A DNA stretch of 64,000 nucleotides from positions 236,800 through 300,799 of the forward strand of contig DPJG01000010.1 of NCBI GenBank assembly GCA_003543135.1. Direction: 5' to 3'. The position numbers and the translations under genes were made by a program. Source of the DNA: Rheinheimera sp. Its GTDB lineage: Bacteria; Pseudomonadota; Gammaproteobacteria; Enterobacterales; Alteromonadaceae. Below, in pieces: positions 8,536 to 17,798 of the stretch; positions within the stretch are counted from its first letter, which is position 1; each line of letters opens with the position of its first letter. Under the pieces are notes generated by a model that had not been told where the DNA came from, made no database searches, and saw only the letters and a list, made by a program, of their open reading frames with translations.

Positions 8536-9414
8536 ATGTTAAACATCAAGCAGTTATCCAAAACCTATGACAATGGCGTCAAAGCCTTGTCCGACGTCAC
8601 TTTAAGTATTCCCAAAGGTATGTATGGTTTGTTAGGCCCCAATGGTGCCGGCAAATCCAGTCTGATGCGCACCATTGCCACTTTGCAGGCTGCAGACAGC
8701 GGCAGTATTGAGTTTGATGGTATTAACGTACTGCAAGACCCAAAGGCGCTGCGCCGCACTCTGGGTTATCTGCCACAGGATTTTCAGGTCTATCCGCGCA
8801 TCAGCGCTTTAGATTTACTGGAGCATCTGGCGGTGCTCAAAGGGTTAAATGGTAAAAAGTCCCGTCTGGAAACCGTGCATGCGTTATTGGCGCATGTAAA
8901 TTTGTATCAGCATAAAGACAAAGCGGTCAGTAGTTTTTCCGGTGGTATGCGCCAGCGTTTTGGCATTGCTCAGGCATTATTGGGTGACCCTAAGTTGCTG
9001 ATTGTTGACGAACCTACCGCAGGTTTGGACCCGGAAGAGCGCAACAGATTTCATAACCTGCTGGTCAGCCTGGGTGAAGAAAAAGTCATAATTTTATCTA
9101 CCCACATAGTGGACGATGTGGCCGAGCTTTGTCCGCAAATGGCGGTTTTGGCTGGTGGCAAAATTTTACTGCAGGGTGAACCACTAAAACTGGTGGATGC
9201 ACTGCAAGGCCAAATCTGGAGCAAAACAGTATCACAGGCAGAAGCAGTGGAGCTGGAGCAACAACTGCCGGTTATTTCCAAAAGGTTATTTGCCGGCCGC
9301 ACTGTGCTGAACGTCTTTGCCAGCGACGCGCCTCAGGGCTTTACCGCCACAGCCGCCGGACTTGAGGATGTGTATTTCTCCACCTTGTTCCGCTCCCGTC
9401 AGCAACAAGCCTGA
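8536..9414 (+). CDS. ABC transporter ATP-binding protein
   Basis: Cytoplasmic ATPase of 292 residues. The start at 8536 follows AGGAAG and avoids a 17-residue upstream extension. Motifs in order: Walker A GPNGAGKSS, Q-loop LGYLPQDFQVYP, signature FSGGMRQR, Walker B LLIVDEPTAGLDP, H-loop LSTHIVDD. The single nucleotide-binding domain with a C-terminal extension of about 80 residues and 'YGLLGPNGAGKS' resembles CcmA/NatA-type exporter or regulatory ATPases. It is followed 10 bases later by the permease/M1 peptidase fusion, which is surely its membrane partner. Substrate unknown. Confidence 0.93.
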   Translation: MLNIKQLSKTYDNGVKALSDVTLSIPKGMYGLLGPNGAGKSSLMRTIATLQAADSGSIEFDGINVLQDPKALRRTLGYLPQDFQVYPRISALDLLEHLAVLKGLNGKKSRLETVHALLAHVNLYQHKDKAVSSFSGGMRQRFGIAQALLGDPKLLIVDEPTAGLDPEERNRFHNLLVSLGEEKVIILSTHIVDDVAELCPQMAVLAGGKILLQGEPLKLVDALQGQIWSKTVSQAEAVELEQQLPVISKRLFAGRTVLNVFASDAPQGFTATAAGLEDVYFSTLFRSRQQQA

Positions 9415-9424
9415 GGAATACAAT

Positions 9425-12400
9425 ATGCTCTGGCAAATGATCCGTTTTGAATGGCGTTATTATCTGCGCCAACCGTCCTTTTATGTCACCTCGTTATTGT
9501 TTTTCCTGATGACCTTTTTTGCCGCCTCCTCTGAGTCGGTACAAATTGGTGGCGGGGGAGAAGTCTGGGGCAATGGCCCTTTTGCGATAGCTCAAACTAT
9601 GCTGGTGATGTCGCTTTTTGCCATGTTTGTGGTGGTGAACTTTATCGGTAACAGTGCCACCCGGAATCACAGCTGCCAGATGGAAGAGCTGATTTATTCC
9701 AAGCCGCTAACGCCATGGCAATATCAGCTGGGCCGTTTTATCGGTGCTTATGCTGTGGTGCTGATGGTGTTTGCTTTTGTGCCGCTCGGTACTTTGGTGG
9801 GGTCATTAATGCCCTGGGTGGATCAGGAACGTTTTGGTCCGACTGTATTGAGTTATTACATCAGTACTTTTTTGATGTTTTCCATGCCAACACTGTTTGT
9901 ATTGTCAGCGCTGTTTTTTGCCATCGCCAATAAATACCGCTCCATGATGGCGTTGTATCTGGTGGTGGTGGCGGTGTTTATGCTGTACCTCATCTCCGGC
10001 AATTTTACCCGCGAACCAGAGTACCGCACCCTGGCAGCTTTGCTGGATCCTTTTGGACTGCGTACTTTTGCTGATGTGGCCAGATACTGGACCATCGACG
10101 AAAAAAATAATCAGATGCTAACCTTCTCAGGTGTGGTGCTGTACAACAGGCTGATTTGGCTCAGTGCGGGTGTGCTGGTGCTGATTGCTTTTGGCGGTTT
10201 GTTCACTGAGTTAAAACTCAGCGGCAAAGGCAAAGAGAAAAAGGCCAAACACAATACGGCCGTGCCTGACTATCCGTTGTCGGCGCTGCAAACCAAAGCT
10301 CAGGCCCCTTCGGTCTGGCAACAGTTCTGGTTACGCACCCGTTTTGAGATGCGCCAGGTGTTGTTTAGTGCTCCATTTATTATTCTGGGTTTGCTGTGCA
10401 TTTTTAACCTGGTGGTGCCAATGGTGGAGTCCGAAGGTTTGTACGGCACCCCCGACTGGCCGCTGACCCAGGCCATGGTAGCGATGATCGTCGACGCCAC
10501 TGGCCTGCTGTTTATCATTATTGCCACTTATTATTGTGCCGAAGTGGTGTGGCGTGAGCGCAGCGCAGGTATTGGTGATATTACCGACAGTTTGCCGGTG
10601 GCCAATATGGTGTATTTCAGCTCCAAATTGCTGGCGGTCTGGTTGTTAATGGCGGTGCTGTTTGTGTCCTTCGCGCTGACCACTGTGACTTATCAGTTAC
10701 TCAGTGGCATGACAGAGCTGGATCCGGTGCAATATGCGGTGCGGCTCGGTTATTTTAATCTGCTGCCCTTTATGATGCTGGTGGTGCTGGCCTTTATGAT
10801 CCAGACCCTGAGCCCGAACAAATACGTCGGGATGCTGGTGTTTGTGGTTTATTTTATCTCCACTCTGGTGATGGATGCCTGGGGCTTCAGCCACAAGATG
10901 TTCCAATTTGGCCAATCGCCAAACGCGCCTTTTTCCGACTTAAACCGCTTCGGCTGGACGCTGGAAAGCCACAGCTGGTACATGTTGTACTGGGGCGCGT
11001 TGGTGCTGGTGTTTTTTGTATTGGGTTATGGTTTTTACCAGCGTGGCCCGGCGCAAAGTCTGAAACATCGTGCTGCCTTGTTCCGTTACCAGGTTGGGAC
11101 TCAGGGCCTGGCCGTCATGATCGTGGCTCTGATGTTATTTGCCGGTAGTGGCAGCTGGATTTATTACAACACCCGGGTGCTGAATACCTTTATGACGGCC
11201 GAACAGCGGATGGACATTCAGGCGGATTATGAAAAAGCCTTTAAGCAGTATGCTGATGACCCTATTCTGGTGGCCACTGCGGTTAAAGCCGAAGTCGATA
11301 TTTACCCGGGTGAGCGGCAAATTAAAGCCCGTGTTACCCAGCAAATGCGCAATAAATTTGACCGGCCACTTGCCAAAATGCTGGTGCATGTGCCGGAAAA
11401 TACCCGCGAGCTGCGCCTGACAGTTGCCGGAGGCAGCCTCAGTGAGATTGACCGCAAATATAATATCGCCTGGCTGACTTTTGCGAAGCCGCTGCCTCCA
11501 GGTGCGCAAACCGAGGTGCAGATTGAACTGGTACGCACTAATCCTGGTTTTAAAGACAGTGACGTGGATGTGTTACTGGTTGAAAACGGCACCTTTATTA
11601 ACAACAGTGAACTGTTGCCGCAGTTTGGTTACCAGCGTGGTTACGAGCTGCAGGAGCGGCATGAACGCGCCAAACGGGATTTAGCACCGGCAGAGCGTGC
11701 GCATAAACTGGAAGATCAAAGCAGATACAGTGAAAGTGGTTTTGGTCGTGCTGAAGATTTTATTCTGTTTGAAACCACAGTCTCAACCTCAGCCGATCAA
11801 ATAGCGATAGCACCGGGTTATCTGCAAAAAGAATGGCGGGAGGGAGAGCGGCGCTATTTCCATTATCAGATGGATAAGCCGATGTTTAACTTTTATTCTT
11901 TCCTGTCGGCACGGTTGGAGGTGAAAAAGGAGTTGTATCAGGGCGTTGCGCTGGAAGTTTATTACCACAAAGCCCACCACTGGAACGTAGACCGGATGAT
12001 GGAATCGATGCGCGACTCGCTGGATTATTTTAATCAGGCTTTTGGTCCTTACCAGCACAAGCAGATGCGTATTATTGAGTTTCCGGGATACCGGCGTTTT
12101 GCCCAGTCTTTTGCCAATACAGTGCCTTATTCTGAGCACATTGGTTTTATTGCCGATTTACGCAATAAAGAAGAACTGGATATGCCTTATTACGTCACGG
12201 CGCATGAAATGGCGCATCAATGGTGGGGCCATCAGGTGGGGACTGCCAATGTGCAGGGCAGTGCGGTGATCCCGGAAACCCTGGCGCAATACAGTGCACT
12301 GCGCGTGATGGAAACTAAATATGGTTCGGTCAAACTGCGTAAATTCTTAAAATACGAACTGGATCGTTACCTGCGCGACCGCGGCTCAGAGCGTATTGAA

Positions 12401-12982
12401 GAAATGCCGCTGCTGCGGGCGGAGAATCAGGGTTATATTCATTACCGCAAAGGTTCGCTGGTGATGATGGCGCTGAAAAACCGCTTAGGTGCACCAGTGC
12501 TGGATGCCAAGCTGCGGGCCTTTTTACAACAGTACCAGTATCAGCAAAATCCGTACCCCACCACTTTGGATTTAGTGCGGTATTTAAAAGCTGATTTACC
12601 GGCCGCTGAGCAGGCCTTTATTGATGATTTGTTTGTCAATATCACACTTTACGATCTGCGGTTAAAGGACATCCAGCAGCAGACCTTGCCGGATGGACAG
12701 TTAAAAGTGACGCTGACCATTGATGCCGCCAAGCTGACCGCCGATGGTAAAGGCAAAGAAAGCCCGCAGCCGCTTTTGGAGATGGTTGATATTGGTTTTT
12801 ACAGTGAAAATCCGGATGATTTTAGTAAAGAACCGGTAGCGCTGTATTTTGAGGCGCATCAGCTCAAATCCGGCAGCAATCAGCTTGAGCTGACAGTGCC
12901 AAAAGGGGCTGTTTATGTGGCGGTCGATCCGCTACTGAAGCTGATTGACCGGGATGCAGCGGATAATATCCGCAAGTTGTAA
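9425..12982 (+). CDS. ABC transporter permease fused to M1-family aminopeptidase
   Basis: A 1185-residue two-part protein. Start 9425 follows GAGGAATACAAT; the longer upstream frame overlaps the ATPase gene and is discarded. Residues 1 to about 580 form two ABC-2-like permease halves with many hydrophobic helices (for example YVTSLLFFLMTFF, VLMVFAFVPLG, APFIILGLLCIFNLVV). After a further membrane segment near residues 560-585 comes an extracytoplasmic peptidase with the zinc motif HEMAHQWWGH (His927, Glu928, His931) and the probable third ligand Glu951 in VIPETLAQY. The spacing from His931 to Glu951 is one residue longer than the usual HExxH-x18-E. No clear GAMEN exopeptidase motif was found. 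This fusion architecture is known in databases, but to my knowledge its role is not settled. It pairs with the upstream ATPase. Confidence 0.93.
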   Translation: MLWQMIRFEWRYYLRQPSFYVTSLLFFLMTFFAASSESVQIGGGGEVWGNGPFAIAQTMLVMSLFAMFVVVNFIGNSATRNHSCQMEELIYSKPLTPWQYQLGRFIGAYAVVLMVFAFVPLGTLVGSLMPWVDQERFGPTVLSYYISTFLMFSMPTLFVLSALFFAIANKYRSMMALYLVVVAVFMLYLISGNFTREPEYRTLAALLDPFGLRTFADVARYWTIDEKNNQMLTFSGVVLYNRLIWLSAGVLVLIAFGGLFTELKLSGKGKEKKAKHNTAVPDYPLSALQTKAQAPSVWQQFWLRTRFEMRQVLFSAPFIILGLLCIFNLVVPMVESEGLYGTPDWPLTQAMVAMIVDATGLLFIIIATYYCAEVVWRERSAGIGDITDSLPVANMVYFSSKLLAVWLLMAVLFVSFALTTVTYQLLSGMTELDPVQYAVRLGYFNLLPFMMLVVLAFMIQTLSPNKYVGMLVFVVYFISTLVMDAWGFSHKMFQFGQSPNAPFSDLNRFGWTLESHSWYMLYWGALVLVFFVLGYGFYQRGPAQSLKHRAALFRYQVGTQGLAVMIVALMLFAGSGSWIYYNTRVLNTFMTAEQRMDIQADYEKAFKQYADDPILVATAVKAEVDIYPGERQIKARVTQQMRNKFDRPLAKMLVHVPENTRELRLTVAGGSLSEIDRKYNIAWLTFAKPLPPGAQTEVQIELVRTNPGFKDSDVDVLLVENGTFINNSELLPQFGYQRGYELQERHERAKRDLAPAERAHKLEDQSRYSESGFGRAEDFILFETTVSTSADQIAIAPGYLQKEWREGERRYFHYQMDKPMFNFYSFLSARLEVKKELYQGVALEVYYHKAHHWNVDRMMESMRDSLDYFNQAFGPYQHKQMRIIEFPGYRRFAQSFANTVPYSEHIGFIADLRNKEELDMPYYVTAHEMAHQWWGHQVGTANVQGSAVIPETLAQYSALRVMETKYGSVKLRKFLKYELDRYLRDRGSERIEEMPLLRAENQGYIHYRKGSLVMMALKNRLGAPVLDAKLRAFLQQYQYQQNPYPTTLDLVRYLKADLPAAEQAFIDDLFVNITLYDLRLKDIQQQTLPDGQLKVTLTIDAAKLTADGKGKESPQPLLEMVDIGFYSENPDDFSKEPVALYFEAHQLKSGSNQLELTVPKGAVYVAVDPLLKLIDRDAADNIRKL

Positions 12983-13010
12983 GGCATTGACGCGACATCC
13001 TTAAAGATAA

Positions 13011-13036
13011 AACCCGCCGGTTGGCGGGTTTTTGTT
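13011..13036 (+). terminator. Terminator after the permease/peptidase gene
   Basis: AACCCGCC/GGCGGGTT stem, GGTT loop, then TTTGTTTTTG. It sits between convergent genes and has a short T-run on the other strand too, so it may serve both. Confidence 0.88.
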
Positions 13037-13090
13037 TTTGCTCAGTATAAAAGTTCGGGCTGGTTTTGCTGTGGCCAGATGTTGTGAGGG

Positions 13091-13582
13091 TTATTTTGGC
13101 GTTGGCGTTGTGGCCGCTTCCAGCTCCTGCCAGGCTTTGCTACCCCAGAGTGGCACAGTGGTTAACGAATGTTTGTCACTGCCGGCGGTTTCTTTGGTTG
13201 AATAAGATAAATACACCAGGGTTCTGTTGTCTTTATCAAAAATACGGCGGATTTTCAGGTGTTTAAACAAAATACTTTTGGAGGCGCTAAAAATTACTTC
13301 ACCTGATTTGGAAGTATCTATCTGATCCAGCATGGCTTTGGTTATTTCACCGGTCTGGCGGCAGGCAATCGACATATCCGATGGATCGGCTAAATCCAGA
13401 TTGGCTTCGACATGGCTGATATGACAAGTCACGCCCGGAATGTCTGGGTCGTTAAAGGTTTGAATTTTAATATCTTTTGTCGTGAATAAGCCCAGGCTGA
13501 CATCGCCGACTTCTTTCGGTGAGCAGGCCAATAACAAGCTTGATGCCAGCACCAGTGCGGTAGTGGCCAATACCTTTTTCAT
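13091..13582 (-). CDS. creA: CreA family protein (predicted lipoprotein)
   Basis: A 163-residue exported protein. Start at 13582 because AAGGAG lies just upstream and MKKVLATTALVLASSLLLAC gives a lipoprotein signal with lipobox LLAC; the longer frame adds 15 unlikely residues. CreA family landmarks are 'DIKIQTFNDPDIPGVTCHISHVE', 'SIACRQTGEI', 'GEVIFSASKSILFKHLKIRRIFD' and 'TLVYLSYSTK', matching E. coli CreA (157 residues) in order. Function is unknown in E. coli despite its link to creBCD; no creBCD lies here. E. coli CreA has a cleaved signal rather than a lipobox, a small difference. It follows the DUF2804 gene by 48 bases on the same strand and may be co-transcribed. Confidence 0.88.
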   Translation of the reverse strand: MKKVLATTALVLASSLLLACSPKEVGDVSLGLFTTKDIKIQTFNDPDIPGVTCHISHVEANLDLADPSDMSIACRQTGEITKAMLDQIDTSKSGEVIFSASKSILFKHLKIRRIFDKDNRTLVYLSYSTKETAGSDKHSLTTVPLWGSKAWQELEAATTPTPK

Positions 13583-13630
13583 AAAAAACTCCTTGTGATC
13601 AACATAAAAAAGTCCGGGCTCGGGCACAGG

Positions 13631-14659
13631 TTACCATTTGGCATAATGGTCTTCGGCCAGGCCAAGGCATTGTTGCAATTGCAGTTTGCTGCCGTCGGCC
13701 AGCATGATGTTCCCCTGATAATAACCTACATATTGTCTGAAATTGCTGGTCAGCAAAGCAGCCTGCACCTTTTCCTGGCGGCAATACAAGGGCTGAAATT
13801 CAAGTTCTACTTCCCCACATAAGGTGTGTAATTGCCAGTTTTGGTTTGGCTGTCGCCGATTTAACTGAAACTGCACCGGGCTTAAATGCTGAATTTTGCC
13901 CTGATACCAGAGTGCATTTTCACAAAGGCCGGTTTCGTTGACCCCATTGGCCAGATTCAGGCCAAAAGGCTCATTTTGCAACAAGGTATTGATAGAGGCC
14001 CAGCGCCAGTTGGTGCGGCGGCGCATAAAACCGGCGGAAAAATCGTAACCGCCCCGGGCTTCACTCAGGTCAAATTGTCGCTCACCCAATTTCAGCTCAC
14101 CTGTCACCGCCAAAGCGTTGTTTTTTTCAGTGTAGGTCAGGCCCTGATAACCGGTGGGGGCACAAAGTGCCAGTGGTTGTTGCTGCTGACGTTCAAGCTG
14201 AAGGCTGGCTTGCAGCTCGCCACACTCTAGCTCCAGCTGCCAGCTGTGGTTATTAAGGTCCAAGTGCCAGCGGGTTTTGCCCAGATGTAACTGCGCCCGG
14301 CCTGAGGTGGGGGATTGGCTCATCTGACAGCCCAGCTGCAAGGGCAGCAGCAGGCCTTTTTCTACTGTTGTTGCATCCTGCTGATATAAATAAGCAAAAC
14401 CAGAGCTGGCATAACGGATATCAGCAATAGCCACCGCCAACAGCCAGTTGGGGCCAGTTACAGACACAAACTGAAACTGTTTAAACTGAAAATGCCGGGC
14501 AAGTTGGCTCGCTTTACCATCCAGTACAGTGCGGTAGTCAAAATCAGTAAAATTAAGCCTTGGCACTGAGCCATCAAATAAACCATAAACAGCATCACCG
14601 TCATGCTGAATAAGCCGCGCTGGCGCTGGGGTCAGATTGGGTTGATAACGGCTTGGCAT
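13631..14659 (-). CDS. DUF2804 family protein
   Basis: A 342-residue protein of unknown function without a signal peptide. The diagnostic region is 'LALCAPTGYQGLTYTEKNNALAVTG' (about residues 165-190), then 'GGYDFSAGFMRRRTNWRWASI' and 'GLNLANGVNETGLCENALWYQGK', the conserved core of DUF2804 as I recall it. The beta-rich, aromatic-rich sequence recalls lipocalin-like folds, but no activity is established. AAGAG precedes the ATG. It is transcribed away from the AraC-type regulator; the 187-base gap between them probably holds both promoters. Confidence 0.85.
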   Translation of the reverse strand: MPSRYQPNLTPAPARLIQHDGDAVYGLFDGSVPRLNFTDFDYRTVLDGKASQLARHFQFKQFQFVSVTGPNWLLAVAIADIRYASSGFAYLYQQDATTVEKGLLLPLQLGCQMSQSPTSGRAQLHLGKTRWHLDLNNHSWQLELECGELQASLQLERQQQQPLALCAPTGYQGLTYTEKNNALAVTGELKLGERQFDLSEARGGYDFSAGFMRRRTNWRWASINTLLQNEPFGLNLANGVNETGLCENALWYQGKIQHLSPVQFQLNRRQPNQNWQLHTLCGEVELEFQPLYCRQEKVQAALLTSNFRQYVGYYQGNIMLADGSKLQLQQCLGLAEDHYAKW

Positions 14660-14846
14660 GGCTGGCTCTTACTGATAAAAATAGTTGTTTTTATAACAGT
14701 TTTTACCATTGAGACCAAGTAAGATTAGCGGCATTCAGCATTGCTGGCAGCCTCAGTTATAAAGGCGAGCTAAACAGACCCGACAAACACAAGCAGGCTC
14801 AGAGCAGCCCGGGCTTATTGCAGATGAACAAAAGGATAATGTTCGG

Positions 14847-15920
14847 ATGGCCATTACAGAACAACTGCTATTGATGTTCAGCGCCCTGGGCGGGCTTAAC
14901 GCCTGGCTGCTGGCCGGTTATTTTTTCTTCCGTAAGCCAGCACCAGCGGCTGAAAAACCAGTTGCAGATCCATTGCTGGCGTTATTGCTGCTGATGCTGA
15001 GCCTCAGAGTATTAAAATCTGTGTTGTTTTATTTTAATCCGGCCATTACCAAACAAATTTTGCAGCTGGGGTTGTCGGCCTGTGCCTTGATAGGTCCTTT
15101 GTTATTTGCCTATTGCCACAGTATTTGTGGGCCGAAAAAAAACAAGGCCTGGTATCTGTGGCCTTTAACTGCGGTGTTGCTGTTGGTGCTGGTGGTGGGG
15201 CTGTTGTGGCCTTATCAGCAATACACTGAACTTTGGGCCGGCCTGATGTACCGGCTGATTAATTACAGCTGGCTTGGCTGGATTTTATTATCAGCCTTTT
15301 GGTTATGGCGCAGCCGCAACACCAGAACTGAGCTGGCAACCGCTTTGCAAAAATCAGAGCTGCTGATGCTGTGGAGTCTGATTGGCGGTAATTTGCTGTT
15401 GTGGGCGGCTTATCATTTTGCCTCTTACACCTCTTATATCAGCGGTGCTTTGTCATTTAGTTTTTTAGTGTATGTGGCCGTACTGACGCTTTACCTGCAA
15501 AGGCGTGCAGAACCTAAAGCAGCCGTACCCTATGCCAATAAAAAATTACCGCAGCAACAGGCCCTGTTATGGCAACAAGAACTGCAACAGTTGATGCAAC
15601 ATCAGCCACTGTATCTGGATGCCAATTTAACGCTGGCGAAACTGGCAAAACAGCTGGGCTGGTCTGTGCCAAAGCTGTCGCAATTGTTAAACGACAACCT
15701 TCAAACCTCATTTAACGACTATATCAATGCGTATCGTATTGCTTATGCCCGGCAGCTGTTAGCACAACAGGCGCCGCTGAAAATGGCCGATCTGGCCGAA
15801 CAATCCGGTTTTAATGCGCTGTCTACTTTTTATAGCGCCTTTAAAAAGGCCACCGGCTTGACGCCCGCCCGCTACAAACAACAGCTGCAAGATTCCGGAA
15901 TTATAAATCCGTTATCCTGA
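14847..15920 (+). CDS. Membrane-anchored AraC-family transcriptional regulator
   Basis: A 357-residue protein with about seven hydrophobic helices in residues 1-215 (for example LLLMFSALGGLNAWLLAGYFF, LWPLTAVLLLVLVVGLLWPY, LLMLWSLIGGNLLLW), then a C-terminal AraC DNA-binding domain (about residues 250-350). The two helix-turn-helix units are 'LTLAKLAKQLGWSVPKLSQLL' and 'MADLAEQSGFNALSTFYSAF', ending with the family signature 'FKKATGLTPARYKQQL'. AAAGGA precedes the ATG. This layout suggests a membrane-bound sensor acting directly on DNA. The gene 75 bases downstream (NTF2-like/DJ-1 protein) or the divergent DUF2804 gene are candidate targets; that is inference from position. Confidence 0.9.
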   Translation: MAITEQLLLMFSALGGLNAWLLAGYFFFRKPAPAAEKPVADPLLALLLLMLSLRVLKSVLFYFNPAITKQILQLGLSACALIGPLLFAYCHSICGPKKNKAWYLWPLTAVLLLVLVVGLLWPYQQYTELWAGLMYRLINYSWLGWILLSAFWLWRSRNTRTELATALQKSELLMLWSLIGGNLLLWAAYHFASYTSYISGALSFSFLVYVAVLTLYLQRRAEPKAAVPYANKKLPQQQALLWQQELQQLMQHQPLYLDANLTLAKLAKQLGWSVPKLSQLLNDNLQTSFNDYINAYRIAYARQLLAQQAPLKMADLAEQSGFNALSTFYSAFKKATGLTPARYKQQLQDSGIINPLS

Positions 15921-15995
15921 ATCATATCTCGAGGCTGTCACTTCAGGCGCTGGTTTTTATGCTGGCTCCGGTTTTTAAACATCACCGGAGGAACT

Positions 15996-17204
15996 ATGCG
16001 TTATTTATATTGTTGGACCCTGTTGCTGGGCATTGTTGCCTGCAATGTTGCAGCTGCACCAGGTCAAAACCCTGCGCCAACAGCGGCAGAAAATCACCAA
16101 TCCCTATCTGATGCGGACAGTTATCAGGCGGTGCGCCATACCCTTGAGCTGTACCTGCACGGCACCTCGTACAATCAGCAGGCTGACATTCAAGAGGCCT
16201 TTCACCCACAAGCTGAGTTATTTCTGGCCAAAGAAGGCCAGGCTGTGTGGCAGGTGCCTGTGGCTGACTATGTGAGTTGGTTTAAACCGGCCAAAGCCGG
16301 GCAATTTAACGGTCGTATTGGGGAAATTCTCAGTATTGATATTGAAGGTGAGCTGGCAACCGCCAAAGCGGAAATTCTGCAAAAAGGCTCAGGCCATCGT
16401 TATGTTGATATGTTTTTACTGAAACGTATTGAAGGCAAGTGGCAGATCATCAGTAAAGCGGCAGTGCGCCAGCCCTCAGTGCAGCATGGTGAGCGGGTGT
16501 TATTTATCTTGTCTGATGCACATTTTCACGGTCAGTCCAACTTGCCGGCCGGCGCCAGTTTTTCAGAGATAGTCAAAGCCTACCGCACCTTTAAACAGGC
16601 AGGTTATACCGTCGACTTTATCACGCCAAAAGGTGGTGCTGTGCCTTTGGCTTATATCGACACTTCGGATCCGCTGCACAAAGAATATCTGTATCAGCAG
16701 GATCTGATGCAGGCGCTGAAATACAGCAAAACCGCAGCCCAACTGCAGGCGGCTGATTATCAGGCTGTGCATTATGTGGGGGGGTCTAATGCTGTGTATG
16801 GCGTGGCAGAAGACCCGGCCATTGCACAACTGGTGATGGATATTTATCAGCAACATCAGGGGATTATTTCAGCGGTTTGCCACGGCACTGCAGGTTTAGT
16901 GCAGCTGAAAACCAAAGATGGCAAATATCTGGTCAGTGGCAAACAAGTGACAGGGTATCCGGAAGACTTTGAGCAGCAGGATGCGCCTTATTTTCAGCAC
17001 TTCCCGTTGTTATTGAAAAAAACCATCACCGAGCGTGGCGGGATTTTTAAAGTGGGTAAACGCAGTGAAGCTTTTGTGCTGGTGGATGGGTCTCTGGTGA
17101 CAGGCCAAAACCATTTATCTTCAGAAGGGGTGGCCAAAGCCGTGATTAAACTTATAGCGGACAAGAACCAGAGCCAGGCTGCAACTGCCGCAGGCGCTGA
17201 CTAA
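15996..17204 (+). CDS. Exported NTF2-like + DJ-1/PfpI two-domain protein
   Basis: A 402-residue protein with signal peptide (MRYLYCWTLLLGIVACNVAA, cleavage near AAA-PGQ). Residues 45-160 form an NTF2/SnoaL-like domain ('LELYLHGTSYNQQADIQEAF', 'YVDMFLLKRIEGKWQIISK'). Residues about 165-390 form a DJ-1/PfpI domain ('VLFILSDAHFHGQSNL', 'GYTVDFITPKGG', 'VHYVGGSNAVYG'). The nucleophile elbow is 'AVCHGTAG' with Cys295. Cys followed by His is typical of Hsp31/HchA-like members, which include glyoxalase III-type and chaperone activities. Export of such a domain is uncommon. GGAGG lies just before the ATG. The membrane AraC regulator lies immediately upstream. Activity unproven. Confidence 0.87.
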   Translation: MRYLYCWTLLLGIVACNVAAAPGQNPAPTAAENHQSLSDADSYQAVRHTLELYLHGTSYNQQADIQEAFHPQAELFLAKEGQAVWQVPVADYVSWFKPAKAGQFNGRIGEILSIDIEGELATAKAEILQKGSGHRYVDMFLLKRIEGKWQIISKAAVRQPSVQHGERVLFILSDAHFHGQSNLPAGASFSEIVKAYRTFKQAGYTVDFITPKGGAVPLAYIDTSDPLHKEYLYQQDLMQALKYSKTAAQLQAADYQAVHYVGGSNAVYGVAEDPAIAQLVMDIYQQHQGIISAVCHGTAGLVQLKTKDGKYLVSGKQVTGYPEDFEQQDAPYFQHFPLLLKKTITERGGIFKVGKRSEAFVLVDGSLVTGQNHLSSEGVAKAVIKLIADKNQSQAATAAGAD

Positions 17205-17228
17205 CCTCAGTGTTTTGACGTTGCCAAT

Positions 17229-17254
17229 AAAAACGCCGGCAAGCCGGCGTTTTT
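17229..17254. terminator. Bidirectional terminator between convergent genes
   Basis: A perfect 12-bp stem (A-run plus CGCCGGC against GCCGGCG plus T-run) with an AA loop. It lies between the DJ-1 gene and slyD, which converge on it. Confidence 0.92.
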
Positions 17255-17295
17255 ACAAACACAACAGCAGTCAGGCTGCAGCTTTGCTTTGGCGA

Positions 17296-17787
17296 TTAAT
17301 GGCCGTGGCCTGAGTGGCCGTCCATGCCGTGGGCATGACCGTGGGCCAGCTCTTCGTCTGTGGCATCACGCACCAGTACCACTTCAACAGCAAAAGTTAA
17401 ATCAATGCCTGACAGCGGGTGATTGCCATCTACGACCACTTCGTCGTCTGTCACATCTAATACAATGACAGACTGTTCGCGGCCATCCGGGCCTGCAGCG
17501 CGAAAACGCATGCCAACCGCCACTTCCATACCTTCAAACAAAGCACGTGGCACGGCCTGGGTTAATTCTTCATGGCGCTCGCCATAAGCTTCAGCAGCCG
17601 GTACTTCAACAGTAAATTTATCACCGGCTTGTTTGCCAACCAGTGCAGCTTCCAGCCCCTGAATTAATGAGCCGCTGCCATGGATAAATACCAATGGCTC
17701 ACTGCCAATAGAGCTGTCGAGTTCGTTGCCAGCTGCGTCACTGACGCTGTAATGCATAGCAACGACTTTGTTGTTTTGAATGGTCAT
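17296..17787 (-). CDS. slyD: FKBP-type peptidyl-prolyl isomerase, SlyD-like
   Basis: Cytoplasmic prolyl isomerase and chaperone of 163 residues. The FKBP part begins 'VVAMHYSVSDAAGNELDSS', with 'PLVFIHGSGSLIQGLEAALVG' and 'AYGERHEELTQAVPRALF' spanning the inserted-in-flap chaperone domain (about residues 70-125), then 'VVVDGNHPLSG'. The C-terminus is His-rich (AHGHAHGMDGHSGHGH), as in SlyD, whose tail binds Ni2+ for hydrogenase maturation; the tail here is shorter and lacks the cysteines of E. coli SlyD. It begins 11 bases after the ygfZ stop, so the two are probably co-transcribed. Confidence 0.92.
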   Translation of the reverse strand: MTIQNNKVVAMHYSVSDAAGNELDSSIGSEPLVFIHGSGSLIQGLEAALVGKQAGDKFTVEVPAAEAYGERHEELTQAVPRALFEGMEVAVGMRFRAAGPDGREQSVIVLDVTDDEVVVDGNHPLSGIDLTFAVEVVLVRDATDEELAHGHAHGMDGHSGHGH

Positions 17788-17798
17788 GCAAACCTCAG

